Notes under the pieces: generated by a model
What the model saw: only the letters and a program-made list of their open reading frames with translations
What the model was told of the DNA's origin: nothing
Database searches by the model: none
Shown here: piece by piece, positions 19,883 to 27,549 of the stretch
How positions within the stretch are numbered: position 1 is the stretch's first letter
Layout: every line of letters starts with the position of its first letter
DNA from: Glycomyces tenuis DSM 44171
GTDB lineage: Bacteria > Actinomycetota > Actinomycetes > Mycobacteriales > Micromonosporaceae
Direction of reading: 5' to 3'
Assembly: GCF_000427885.1 (NCBI RefSeq)
Contig: NZ_ATYW01000004.1
Span: 153,939 to 217,938, forward strand
DNA length: 64,000 nt
Translations under genes and position numbers: made by a program

Positions 19883-22207
19883 CTATTGCGTCAGCCCGGC
19901 CCGCCTCAGCGCCTCGGCCATCGCCCCCTGCGGCTGCTGCTGCCGGTCCTGGCCGCCGCGCTGGCGCGGCTGCCGCTCGCCCTTGCCGCCCTTCCCGCGG
20001 CGGCCTCCGCCGCCACGCTGAGCGCCCGCGGCCTCGGGCTCGTCGTCGAGCCGCATCGACAGCGAGATGCGCTGCCGTTCGAGATCGACGCTCAAGACCT
20101 TCACCCGCACCACGTCGCCGGGCTTGACCACCTCGCGCGGGTCGGCGACGTAGCGGTTCGCCAGCGCCGAGATGTGGACCAGGCCGTCCTGGTGGACGCC
20201 GACGTCGACGAAGGCGCCGAACGCGGCGACGTTGGTGACGGCCCCTTCGAGGACCATCCCCGGTTCGAGGTCGGCGACCTTCTCGACGCCCTCCTTGAAC
20301 GCGGCGGCCTTGAACTCCGGGCGCGGGTCGCGGCCGGGCTTCTCGAGCTCGGCGAGGATGTCGGAGACGGTCGGGACGCCGAAGCGCTCGTCGGCGAAGT
20401 CGCCCGGCTTGAGCTTCCGCAGGGTCGCCGTGTTGCCGATGAGCCCGGCGACGCCCTCGCCGGTGCCGGCGAGGATGCGCTCGACGACCGGGTAGGCCTC
20501 CGGGTGGACCGCGGAGGCGTCGAGCGGGTTCGCGCCGCCCGAGATGCGCAGGAACCCGGCGGCCTGCTCGAACGCCTTGGGGCCGAGCCGGGCGACCTTG
20601 AGCAGGTCCTTCCGGTCGCCGAAGCGGCCGTGCTCGTCGCGCCAGGCGACGATGTTCGCGGCGATGGACTCCGAGAGCCCCGAGACCTGGCTCAGCAGCG
20701 GCACGCTCGCCGTGTTGAGGTCGACTCCGACCGCGTTCACGGCGTCTTCGACCACGGCCTCAAGGGATCTGGTGAGTTTCGACTCGGTCAGGTCGTGCTG
20801 GTACTGGCCGACGCCGATGTGCTTGGGCTCGATCTTCACCAGCTCGGCGAGCGGGTCCTGGAGGCGGCGGGCGATCGAGACCGCGCCGCGCAGCGACACG
20901 TCCAGGCCCGGCAGCTCCTTGGTGGCGTACGCCGACGCCGAGTACACCGACGCGCCGGCCTCGGAGACCACGATCTTCGTCAGGTTCGCCTTGCCCGCCA
21001 AGAGCTTGGCGAGGTCGGCGGCGAGCCGGTCGGTCTCGCGGGAGGCGGTGCCGTTGCCGATGGCGACGAGCTCGACGCCGTGCTTCTGGACCAGCGCCGC
21101 GAGTGCCGCCAGCGAAGCGTCCCACCGGTTCTGCGGCTGGTGCGGGTAGATCGCGGTGGTGTCGAGGACCTTGCCGGTCGGGTCGACGACGGCGACCTTG
21201 ACGCCGGTGCGGTAGCCCGGGTCGAGGCCCATGACGGTCTTGTGGCCGGCCGGGGCGGCCAGGAGCAGGTCGCGCAGGTTCGCGGCGAAGACCTTGACGG
21301 CCTCGTCCTCGGCGCCCTGCCACAGGCGCATCCGCAGGTCGACGCCGAGCTTGATGAGGATGCGGGTGCGCCAGGCCCACGAGACGGTCTTGGCCAGCCA
21401 CGCGTCGGCGGCCCGGCCGCGGTCCTCGATGCCGAACTTCGCGGCGATCATCGCCTCGTACGCCGCGGCGTCGGCCTCGTCCTCGCCCGGATCCAGTGCG
21501 AGGGAGAGGACTTCCTCCTTCTCGCCGCGCAGCAGCGCCAGGACCCGGTGGGACGGAAGGGTGGTGAAGGTCTCGGCGAAGTCGAAGTAGTCGGAGAACT
21601 TGGCGCCCTTCTCCGCGGCGCCGTCCCTGACGCGCGAGACGATCCGGCCCCGCCGCCACATGCGTTCGCGCAGTTCACCGATGAGGTCGGCGTCCTCGCC
21701 GTACCGCTCGGTGAGGATCGCGCGGGCCCCGGCCAGGGCCGCGGCGGTGTCGTTGATCTCCGCCTCGGGATTGAGGAAGCCCGCGGCGACGGTCTCGGGG
21801 TCCTGTGTCGGATCGCTCAGCAGCGTCTCGGCGAGCGGCTCGAGACCGGCCTCGCGGGCGATCTGGGCCTTGGTCCGGCGCTTCTGCTTGTAAGGGGCGT
21901 AGAGGTCCTCGAGTCTGGACTTGGTGTCGGCGGCCTCGATCTGCGCGGTCAGCTCCTCGGTCAGTTTGCCCTGCTCGGCGACCGATTCGAGGATCGCGGC
22001 GCGCCTGGCCTCGAGTTCGCGCAGGTAGCCGAGGCGTTCTTCGAGCGCGCGGAGCTGCTCGTCGGTGAGGCCGCCCGTGGCCTCCTTGCGGTACCGGGCG
22101 ACGAAGGGGACGGTGGAGCCGTCGTCGAGAAGCGCGACGGCCGCGCGGACTTGGTGGGCGCCGACCGAGAGTTCTTCGGCGATGCGTTGATCGATAGCTT
22201 GAGCCAC
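19883..22207 (-). CDS. tex: Tex-family RNA-binding transcription accessory protein
   Basis: 774 residues from GTG 22207, matching the family start (AQAIDQRIAEEL). Order: Tex N-terminal domain (VPFVARYRKEATGGL, LEDLYAPYKQKRRTKAQIA), YqgF-like domain (VMGLDPGYRTGVKVAVVDP), helix-hairpin-helix region (LNTASVPLLSQVSGL) and S1 domain (GAVTNVAAFGAFVDVGVHQD). A Gly/Arg/Gln-rich tail precedes the last residues. Tex acts on RNA polymerase/RNA complexes. A frame extension to 22249 is possible but less likely. Confidence 0.9.
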   Translation of the reverse strand: MAQAIDQRIAEELSVGAHQVRAAVALLDDGSTVPFVARYRKEATGGLTDEQLRALEERLGYLRELEARRAAILESVAEQGKLTEELTAQIEAADTKSRLEDLYAPYKQKRRTKAQIAREAGLEPLAETLLSDPTQDPETVAAGFLNPEAEINDTAAALAGARAILTERYGEDADLIGELRERMWRRGRIVSRVRDGAAEKGAKFSDYFDFAETFTTLPSHRVLALLRGEKEEVLSLALDPGEDEADAAAYEAMIAAKFGIEDRGRAADAWLAKTVSWAWRTRILIKLGVDLRMRLWQGAEDEAVKVFAANLRDLLLAAPAGHKTVMGLDPGYRTGVKVAVVDPTGKVLDTTAIYPHQPQNRWDASLAALAALVQKHGVELVAIGNGTASRETDRLAADLAKLLAGKANLTKIVVSEAGASVYSASAYATKELPGLDVSLRGAVSIARRLQDPLAELVKIEPKHIGVGQYQHDLTESKLTRSLEAVVEDAVNAVGVDLNTASVPLLSQVSGLSESIAANIVAWRDEHGRFGDRKDLLKVARLGPKAFEQAAGFLRISGGANPLDASAVHPEAYPVVERILAGTGEGVAGLIGNTATLRKLKPGDFADERFGVPTVSDILAELEKPGRDPRPEFKAAAFKEGVEKVADLEPGMVLEGAVTNVAAFGAFVDVGVHQDGLVHISALANRYVADPREVVKPGDVVRVKVLSVDLERQRISLSMRLDDEPEAAGAQRGGGGRRGKGGKGERQPRQRGGQDRQQQPQGAMAEALRRAGLTQ

Positions 22208-22343
22208 GCTGAGGCATTCTGCCAGAGCGCTGCGACAACGGAGCCTCAAGAGGCCCGGCGGACCCCCGAGTGGACGCTGCCCCGCGCATGGGATAAAGTT
22301 CTATCCCGTCGCCGGGGGGCAGCGAAAACCACCTGGATGACAT

Positions 22344-22416
22344 GCGGACGTAGCGCAGTTGGTAGCGCGACACCTTGCCAAGGTGTAGGTCGCCGGTTCG
22401 ATCCCGGTCGTCCGCT
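22344..22416 (+). tRNA. tRNA-Gly (GCC)
   Basis: 73-nt cloverleaf: acceptor GCGGACG/CGTCCGC, D-stem GCGC/GCGC, anticodon loop TTGCCAA (anticodon GCC), T-arm GCCGG TTCGATC CCGGT, discriminator T. CCA is not encoded. Identical to the copy at 57793. Confidence 0.97.
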
Positions 22417-22440
22417 CGGAGCTCGGAAGAGCGCTATCCC

Positions 22441-22512
22441 GGACGATTAGCTCAGCGGGAGAGCACTCCCCTGACACGGGAGAGGTCACTGGTTCAATCC
22501 CAGTATCGTCCA
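22441..22512 (+). tRNA. tRNA-Val (GAC)
   Basis: 72-nt cloverleaf: acceptor GGACGAT/ATCGTCC, anticodon loop CTGACAC (anticodon GAC), T-arm with GGTTCAATCC, discriminator A. CCA not encoded. Second of three tRNA genes in a row. Confidence 0.97.
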
Positions 22513-22517
22513 CAGAC

Positions 22518-22558
22518 GTGAAGGGGCCCGGGTCCATAAGGCCCGGGCTCCTTTCACT
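22518..22558 (+). terminator. Terminator after tRNA-Val
   Basis: Imperfect hairpin GTGAAGGGGCCCGGG paired with CCCGGGCTCCTTTCAC, directly between tRNA-Val and tRNA-Cys. Confidence 0.6.
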
Positions 22559-22562
22559 TCGG

Positions 22563-22636
22563 GGTGGGTTGGCCGAGAGGCGAGGCAGCGGCCTGCAAAG
22601 CCGTATACACGGGTTCGAATCCCGTACCCACCTCCA
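22563..22636 (+). tRNA. tRNA-Cys (GCA)
   Basis: 74 nt including an encoded CCA (22634-22636). Acceptor GGTGGGT/ACCCACC, anticodon loop CTGCAAA (anticodon GCA), T-arm GGGTTCGAATCCC, and discriminator T, the identity base expected for cysteine tRNA. It is the only tRNA here with an encoded CCA. Confidence 0.97.
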
Positions 22637-22654
22637 TCGATATGTCAGAGGATC

Positions 22655-22680
22655 AGAGCCCGGAGGACCGGGCTCTTTTC
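22655..22680 (+). terminator. Terminator after tRNA-Cys
   Basis: Perfect hairpin AGAGCCCGG-AGGA-CCGGGCTCT followed by TTTTC, a textbook intrinsic terminator closing the tRNA cluster. Confidence 0.85.
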
Positions 22681-23054
22681 ACGCCCACCCGAGCCTCGTC
22701 CGGTCCGTCGTCGGTCCGCCGGTCGCAGGGTCTTGTAGCTTTCAGGCTGCCACGACGAACGCCCAGCTCATAAGACATGTCACCTCATCAGGTGAAGATC
22801 GCCTCGGGCTCGGGGGCGCCGACTCTGCTCCTGCGCGGCACGGACACACCCGAACGCTGACTCGATCTCATCACGTTGACCTGCAAAAACGCGAGTTCGA
22901 CCGGCTCAGGCGCCCATATCTGCGCAGACCGGGCACGCCGGGGAGGCGGCTGGTTCGAATCGCAGTGTCCCACGGGGGTCGCTGCGCAGGGTCGACGCTC
23001 GTTCAGATCCTCTCCGGGGCAGCATCTGCTTGATCGGTGTCGTCGTTCGTTCCT
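22681..23054. other. Gene-poor stretch after the tRNA cluster
   Basis: About 370 bp with lower GC and no convincing protein or RNA gene in either strand. Short open frames lack codon bias and family resemblance. Its position beside tRNA genes would suit an old integration site, but I see no direct repeat of a tRNA end. Confidence 0.5.
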
Positions 23055-23094
23055 GTACTCGGTACTCTGTGTTACGATCTAGCGGTACTATGTG
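23055..23094 (+). promoter_or_regulatory. Repeat-containing control region of the PadR operon
   Basis: GTACTCTGTG (23062-23071) and GTACTATGTG (23085-23094) are near-identical direct repeats, with a further GTACTC at 23055. TACGAT (23073) and TACTAT (23086) are -10-like. A likely PadR autoregulatory site. Confidence 0.45.
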
Positions 23095-23141
23095 AGACAA
23101 GGTAGCGTCTCCGCGAAAGGGAAGGCAAGATCACGGACGGA

Positions 23142-23459
23142 TTGACCGAGATGCTGAAGGGCACGCTGGAGGGGTGCGTCCTCAGGATCATCGACGCCGA
23201 GGAGACCTACGGGTACGCCATCACCCGCCGGCTGAACGAACTCGGTTTCGCCGACGTCACCGAGGGGACGGTCTACACCATCCTGCTGCGGTTGGAGAAG
23301 CGCGGGCTCGTGGACGCCTCGAAACGCCCCTCCGAGCAGGGCCCGCCGCGCAAGTGCTACGCGCTCAACGCCGCGGGGCGTCGCGAACTCGCGACGTTCT
23401 GGGCCAGATGGGACTACCTGTCATCACGGATCAACGAACTCAAGGAGAGCCGACCATGA
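23142..23459 (+). CDS. PadR-family transcriptional regulator
   Basis: 105 residues. MLKGTLEGCVLRIIDAEE is the typical PadR first helix, followed by the winged helix TVYTILLRLEKRGLVDAS and GPPRKCYALNAAGRREL. The start is unclear: TTG 23142 and ATG 23151 are candidates, yet the best ribosome site (AAAGGGAAGG, 23116-23125) points to codons further up, where only an ATC (23130) fits. Heads an operon with two DUF1048 genes, the usual PadR arrangement, and probably represses it. Confidence 0.85.
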   Translation: MTEMLKGTLEGCVLRIIDAEETYGYAITRRLNELGFADVTEGTVYTILLRLEKRGLVDASKRPSEQGPPRKCYALNAAGRRELATFWARWDYLSSRINELKESRP

Positions 23460-23812
23460 ACTTTTGGGAGCGGGTGACCGGCAGCGACCTGGCCGGGGAC
23501 TGGCGGGCTTTCGAGGCCCGCGCCGCCGCCTTGCCCGACGACTACCACCCGGCTTGGGAGCAGATCAAGATCCACCTGATGCCGCACGGCGACTTCACCG
23601 GACGCAACCTGACCCCGATCGTCGACGGCGTCCTCGGGCTGCTCGAGACGACCGCGGCCGACGGCCAGAGCGCCGAGGAGGCGCTCGGGGACGACATCCC
23701 CGCCTTCTGCGCGGCACTGGTCGGCGACGACGGCGTGAAGGACTACCGAGACCGATGGCGCAGGCAGCTGAACCGGAACGTCGCACGCAAACTGAGCCGG
23801 CTGGAGGGCTGA
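23456..23812 (+). CDS. DUF1048 protein
   Basis: 118 residues, all-helical by composition, with the family pattern FWERVTGSDLAGDWRAFEAR, LPDDYHPAWEQIKIHL and GDDIPAFCAALVGDD. DUF1048 proteins usually follow a PadR gene and have no assigned activity. ATG overlaps the padR stop by 4 bp. The paralogue at 23814 follows one base after its stop. Confidence 0.8.
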   Translation: MNFWERVTGSDLAGDWRAFEARAAALPDDYHPAWEQIKIHLMPHGDFTGRNLTPIVDGVLGLLETTAADGQSAEEALGDDIPAFCAALVGDDGVKDYRDRWRRQLNRNVARKLSRLEG

Positions 23813-23813
23813 C

Positions 23814-24125
23814 ATGAGTATTCGGGACATCATCGAAGGCAAGCGGCAGTGGCGGGAGCACACGGCCCGGGTCAAGGCGCTGCCGCCCGACTACCGGATC
23901 GTCTATGAGGAGATGCAGAAGTACCTGTTCAAGGTCGGGCCGGTGTCGTTGACCGGCGGCGACCTGCTGTCCGAGATCGTCGACTTCTTCGAGGGCGGAG
24001 CCGCCTCGGGCAAGGACGTCATGACGTTGATCGGCCCCGACGTCGCCGCCTTCTGCGACGGCCTGATCGACGACTCGCAGACCTACGCCGACCGCTACCA
24101 GGAGTCGATCCGCAAGCGGTTTTGA
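23814..24125 (+). CDS. DUF1048 protein, shorter paralogue
   Basis: 103 residues. Shares with its neighbour the core LPPDYRIVYEEMQKYLF and GPDVAAFCDGLIDDSQTY. Third gene of the PadR operon. The pair probably forms a heteromer, by inference from fixed pairing. No catalytic motif is visible. Confidence 0.8.
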   Translation: MSIRDIIEGKRQWREHTARVKALPPDYRIVYEEMQKYLFKVGPVSLTGGDLLSEIVDFFEGGAASGKDVMTLIGPDVAAFCDGLIDDSQTYADRYQESIRKRF

Positions 24126-24278
24126 CGATACGGGCGAGAACCCGACCGGCCACGACGGCGGGCCGGCGGACATCCGTTCCGGTTCTCGGTCTGCCACTTC
24201 TGGGCGCCCTGGGCGGTGCTGTCGAAGATCGTCCCCGGCGGGTTCGCCGAGCGCTGCCTCGCCGACCTCGCGAGCTGA
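24126..24278 (+). pseudogene. Possible gene remnant, unidentified
   Basis: Frame reading HPFRFSVCHFWAPWAVLSKI then VPGGFAERCLADLAS and a TGA at 24276-24278, with protein-like composition but no start of its own; it lies in the same frame as the DUF1048 gene after that gene's TGA. It may be the C-terminal end of a decayed oxidoreductase or membrane protein. I could not place it in a family. A TTC-loop hairpin (24279-24294) follows its stop. Confidence 0.3.
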
Positions 24279-24344
24279 CAGCGCCTTCGTGCTGTAGGCG
24301 CGGCGATCCGACCGGGCCCTGCCCGATCTCGCGATGGGGCTCGG

Positions 24345-25169
24345 TCAGAACCGGTAGCGGACGATCCAGACGCCGCGGCGGGCTTGGCCGCGCCAGGCGG
24401 CGAAGACGCGGGCGAGGACCCGGTAGGCGGGGTTGAGGAGGTCGCGTTCGGGAGCGGCGTCGCCGAACTGCTCGTCCACGAACGTCAGCGCGGGGTTGAG
24501 GGCGACCACGTCCCGCGGGTCGGCGATGCCGAAGCCGCGGAAGTCTGCGGGCATGCCGACGACCTTGGTGAAGCGGCCGTTCATGCGGGCGGTGAGTTTC
24601 GTGTAGGCGTTGAAGACCAGCAGGCCGCCCGCGAAGTGCTCGGTGATGCGGCCCAGCACCTGCCGGTTCCCCTCCTCGGTCAGGAAGCCGAGCACGCCGT
24701 CCGCGACGATGACCGCGGGCCGGTCGGCCGGAATCGTGTCCGTCCAGGAGGGATCGAGGATCGAGGTGCCGATCGAGTGGACGCGCGCCGACGGCGGCAG
24801 CAGCCTGTCGCGCAGCTCGACGACCTCGGGGAAGTCGACGTCGTACCAGTCGACGGTGTCGGGCGGGGCGAGCCGGGCCCGCCGGGTCTCCAGGCCGCAT
24901 CCGAGTTCGACGACGACGGCGTCGGGGCGGGAGGCGATGAACTCGCCCACGGCGCGATCGAGCATGCGGCTGCGGATCGCGATCGCCTCGGGGACGCCCG
25001 TGGGGAGCTTGACCGTGTCGAGGTCGTAGTCGAGCCGGTCGGCGAGCTGTGCGGCCAGGGGGTCGTTCAGGAGGGGGCGCGCCAAGCGGTGGTCGAGGGC
25101 CCGGCCCCGCAAGGTGACGAGCAGCGTCTTCTGCAGTGGGGTGAGGTGGTCGAGGTTCTGAAGGTTCAT
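24345..25169 (-). CDS. LCM-family (leucine carboxyl methyltransferase-like) SAM methyltransferase
   Basis: 274 residues from ATG 25169. The SAM-binding Rossmann motif is AVVVELGCGLETRRARL, preceded by the family's RSRMLDRAVGEFIASRPD; WYDVDFPEVVELR is motif II and the post-motif ADGVLGFLTEEGNRQVL is typical of PKS-type/LCM O-methyltransferases. The substrate is unknown; relatives act on small secondary metabolites. Co-transcribed with the overlapping TetR gene (ATGA), which should repress it. Confidence 0.85.
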   Translation of the reverse strand: MNLQNLDHLTPLQKTLLVTLRGRALDHRLARPLLNDPLAAQLADRLDYDLDTVKLPTGVPEAIAIRSRMLDRAVGEFIASRPDAVVVELGCGLETRRARLAPPDTVDWYDVDFPEVVELRDRLLPPSARVHSIGTSILDPSWTDTIPADRPAVIVADGVLGFLTEEGNRQVLGRITEHFAGGLLVFNAYTKLTARMNGRFTKVVGMPADFRGFGIADPRDVVALNPALTFVDEQFGDAAPERDLLNPAYRVLARVFAAWRGQARRGVWIVRYRF

Positions 25170-25843
25170 CGGGGCGCTCCATCGGCGTCGTCGTAGGCGG
25201 TGGCGGCCTCGGCGATGCGCTCGGCGGTCGCCGAGCCCGCGAATTCGCCCATGGCCGCGTAGAGGTCGAGCATCGCCAGACCGGTCCGCGACGCGCGGGC
25301 CGGCTCGAGCGGATCGAAGCCGATCCGACGGGCGAGATGGCCGTGCAGGACGATCGTCCCGCTGTGCATCGCGGCCATCACTCCCGCCGCTTCGCGAGCC
25401 TTCGCCGATCCCGGCGGGAACCGCTCGGGCCATGTGGCCGAGAGGAAGTCCTCGGCGCCGGCGGCAAGCTCATCGAACACCGCGGCGGCCGCGGGCGACC
25501 CGTCGACCAGCGCGCGGGCGAGATAGCGCAGCAGCGGGGCGCTGGTCTCGTACAACTGGGTCATGAATCCCGGCTCGCCGAGGTCGCCGTCGGCGGCGGC
25601 GCGGGTGAGGCGCCGCCGGAACACGTCCACGACGACCGCGTCGCAGGCTTGGCGCAGTGCTTCCTTCGAGCCGAAATGGTGCTGCACCAGCCCGAGCGAG
25701 ACCCCGGCCGCGGCGGCGATGCCGCGCATGGTCGCGCCCTTGGCACCGTGCTCGGCGAACTGCTCCAGTGCGGCGTCCCTGATCCTGGCACGCGCGGTCA
25801 GGTCGGACGCCTGGCGCCCGCCGTCGTCGAATTCCGAATCCAC
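25166..25843 (-). CDS. TetR-family regulator of the methyltransferase
   Basis: 225 residues from GTG 25843. The DNA-binding domain is AALEQFAEHGAKGATMRGIA to GVSLGLVQHHFGSKEALRQA; the rest is a helical ligand domain. The start is chosen because further upstream codons fall inside the palindromic operator, and because a -10 (TATTAT) lies six bases before the GTG, so the mRNA may be leaderless. Likely autorepressor sensing a small molecule. Confidence 0.85.
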   Translation of the reverse strand: MDSEFDDGGRQASDLTARARIRDAALEQFAEHGAKGATMRGIAAAAGVSLGLVQHHFGSKEALRQACDAVVVDVFRRRLTRAAADGDLGEPGFMTQLYETSAPLLRYLARALVDGSPAAAAVFDELAAGAEDFLSATWPERFPPGSAKAREAAGVMAAMHSGTIVLHGHLARRIGFDPLEPARASRTGLAMLDLYAAMGEFAGSATAERIAEAATAYDDADGAPR

Positions 25844-25851
25844 GCCCCGAT

Positions 25852-25885
25852 AATACAATTGTATTGTGCAGAATACAAATGTATT
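25852..25885 (-). promoter_or_regulatory. Tandem TetR operators and promoter
   Basis: Two 14-bp boxes, AATACAATTGTATT (25852-25865, perfect palindrome) and AATACAAATGTATT (25872-25885), start 20 bp apart, about two helix turns. On the minus strand TTGTAT and TATTAT, 17 bp apart, form a promoter inside them. Binding would block transcription of the TetR-methyltransferase pair. Confidence 0.75.
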
Positions 25886-25930
25886 GTCGCTGAGTCTCTG
25901 AGCCCTTCGTCGGCCGTACGAGCAGCCTGT

Positions 25931-26167
25931 TCACGCCGCTGCCGCCCGCACTCGGCGCGGGCGGACGGCGTGACCTGTCCAGCCGACCGCAGGCCGGTCG
26001 TGCTCCCAGCGGTCCATGAGCGCGAGCATCACTTCGGCGAGCCATGCGAAGCAGTCGTGCATGTCACGGGGTCGTCGGCGCGCGGGGTCGTCGGGGAGGT
26101 GGAGACGGCCCTCCTCGGGGCCGCGGTCATCGCCTTCACCGCCCCCAAGCGCCGTGACGGACGACAC
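25931..26167 (-). pseudogene. Remnant of a second GbsR/MarR regulator
   Basis: The segment MHDCFAWLAEVMLALMDRW (about 26062-25985) parallels the C-terminus of the next gene upstream, MHELFDWIGREMPALVARW, but no helix-turn-helix precedes it and the upstream frame is unrelated. I read this as the tail of a duplicated regulator whose front part has been lost. Confidence 0.5.
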
Positions 26168-26189
26168 TCCCGTCTGACCCGATCCGCTC

Positions 26190-26675
26190 TCAGCCGCTGC
26201 TGCGGGGGTGTTCGCGGTCCCAGCGGGCGACGAGCGCCGGCATCTCCCTGCCGATCCAGTCGAAGAGCTCGTGCATCTCCTGGAGGCGGCCCGTCCGCTG
26301 CGGCGCGTCGAGCTCGTCGAGGCTCTTGCCGAGGAAGTCGGCGAAGCCGGCGTACTGGACCGACTGCTGGCGGATGAGATCGACCATGGCGCCGGTCTTG
26401 ATGGAGTAGTAGTCCTTGCGGTCGCCAGGGCGCGAGCGCCGCTGCGCCCAACCGGCGGTGGTGAGGAATTTCAGCGCCGTGGAGATCGAGCCTTTGGAAG
26501 CCTGGAGGGCGTCGGCGATCTGGGCGAAGGTCTGCTCGGGCGGGTCGCAGATGAGAAGCCATCCGATGACGCGGCCGGTCATGCGCACCAGACCCAGGCG
26601 TTCCATGGCGAGGGCGAAGTCCTCGACGAACGCCAGTTCACGCTCGGTGGTCGGCGGGTGTTCGTCATCGGGCAT
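26190..26675 (-). CDS. GbsR/MarR-family transcriptional regulator
   Basis: 161 residues from ATG 26675. The winged helix QTFAQIADALQASKGSISTA followed by LKFLTTAGWAQRRSRPGDRK is characteristic of GbsR-type MarR relatives that control ABC exporters. Third gene of an operon with the ATPase and permease; probably binds the 28-bp palindrome at 28478-28505 and represses the operon. A GC-rich hairpin in the preceding gap may lower its expression. Confidence 0.85.
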   Translation of the reverse strand: MPDDEHPPTTERELAFVEDFALAMERLGLVRMTGRVIGWLLICDPPEQTFAQIADALQASKGSISTALKFLTTAGWAQRRSRPGDRKDYYSIKTGAMVDLIRQQSVQYAGFADFLGKSLDELDAPQRTGRLQEMHELFDWIGREMPALVARWDREHPRSSG

Positions 26676-26703
26676 GGGTGCCAGTATCCCCTGTCCTGCG
26701 GGC

Positions 26704-26730
26704 GGGGGCGGGCCGGGTGGGCCCGCCCCC
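26704..26730 (-). terminator. Hairpin between ABC permease and regulator
   Basis: Perfect 11-bp arms GGGGGCGGGCC (26704-26714) and GGCCCGCCCCC (26720-26730), loop GGGTG, in the 65-bp gap. Probably a partial terminator or attenuator inside the operon. Confidence 0.55.
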
Positions 26731-26740
26731 TGGTGGGTGT

Positions 26741-27520
26741 TCACACCGCGAGGTCGCGGCGGTTGAAGCAGGCCAAGGCGACCACCGTGGTGGCCAGTGG
26801 GATCGCGGTGAGGACGGCGAGGTCTCCCACCTGCCAGCCGTCGGTCAGCGGCGAGCCGCCGGTGACGTAGTAGAACGGTGAGGCGTACCGCAGGCGCTCG
26901 GTGTCCGCGGACATCACGGCGAGGTTGTTGGCGAAGTAGGCGACCACGGCCAGGACCGCGGCCGCCGCGATCGCGACGCCTCGCTTCCCGGTCGCGGCAC
27001 CGGCCAGTTGGGACAGGGCACCGAAGGCGAGCGCGAGCAGCCCCAGGGCGGCGGTGGCGGCGAGGATGTTGCCGGCGGGGACGCCGAGGTCGCCCGAGGC
27101 GGCGCCGATGAGGATCGCGACCCCGAACACGGCCGTGGCGACCAGGACCTGGACGGCGAGGGCGGCGAAGCGCTGGGCGATGAGCGCGGTGCGGCCGACC
27201 GGTTGGGCGAGGATCAGGTCGAGCGTGCCCGACTCCTCCTGGGCCGCGGAGCGGGAGCCGAAGGAGATCGCCATGATCAGCAGCAGCATCGGGCCGAGCA
27301 GGGTGTACATCGTGGAGTTGAGGTAGCCGGCGGCGGAGGCGAAGTCGCTCAGCCCCATGGCGTCGTAGATGCCGCCGCCTTCGATGTCGAGGACGCCCTG
27401 CTCGGCGAAGGTGGAGTATCCGGGGACGTACATCATCGGGACGGCGAACAGGGCGATCGACCAGCCGATGAGGCCGCGGCGCTGTTCCTTGAGGGTCTGG
27501 GTGAAGATGGTGCGGGTCAT
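26741..27520 (-). CDS. ABC-type exporter permease
   Basis: 259 residues with six hydrophobic segments, e.g. LIGWSIALFAVPMMYV and GPMLLLIMAISFGSRSAAQE. The motif QEESGTLDLILAQPVGRTAL is typical of ABC-2 type permeases. Works with the ATPase 29 bp upstream. Family members export drugs or peptides; the substrate is unknown. Confidence 0.85.
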   Translation of the reverse strand: MTRTIFTQTLKEQRRGLIGWSIALFAVPMMYVPGYSTFAEQGVLDIEGGGIYDAMGLSDFASAAGYLNSTMYTLLGPMLLLIMAISFGSRSAAQEESGTLDLILAQPVGRTALIAQRFAALAVQVLVATAVFGVAILIGAASGDLGVPAGNILAATAALGLLALAFGALSQLAGAATGKRGVAIAAAAVLAVVAYFANNLAVMSADTERLRYASPFYYVTGGSPLTDGWQVGDLAVLTAIPLATTVVALACFNRRDLAV

Positions 27521-27549
27521 GTCGTCGGGTTCCAATACGGGTCGTCGGG

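Noticed and set aside
22290..22307. GGGATA-AAGTTC-TATCCC palindrome between tex and tRNA-Gly
   Set aside because: Short and without a partner site or clear promoter relation; could be chance.
22948..22965. GGTTCGAATC-like stretch resembling a tRNA T-arm
   Set aside because: The flanking bases cannot form the 5-bp T-stem and no other tRNA arm is present.
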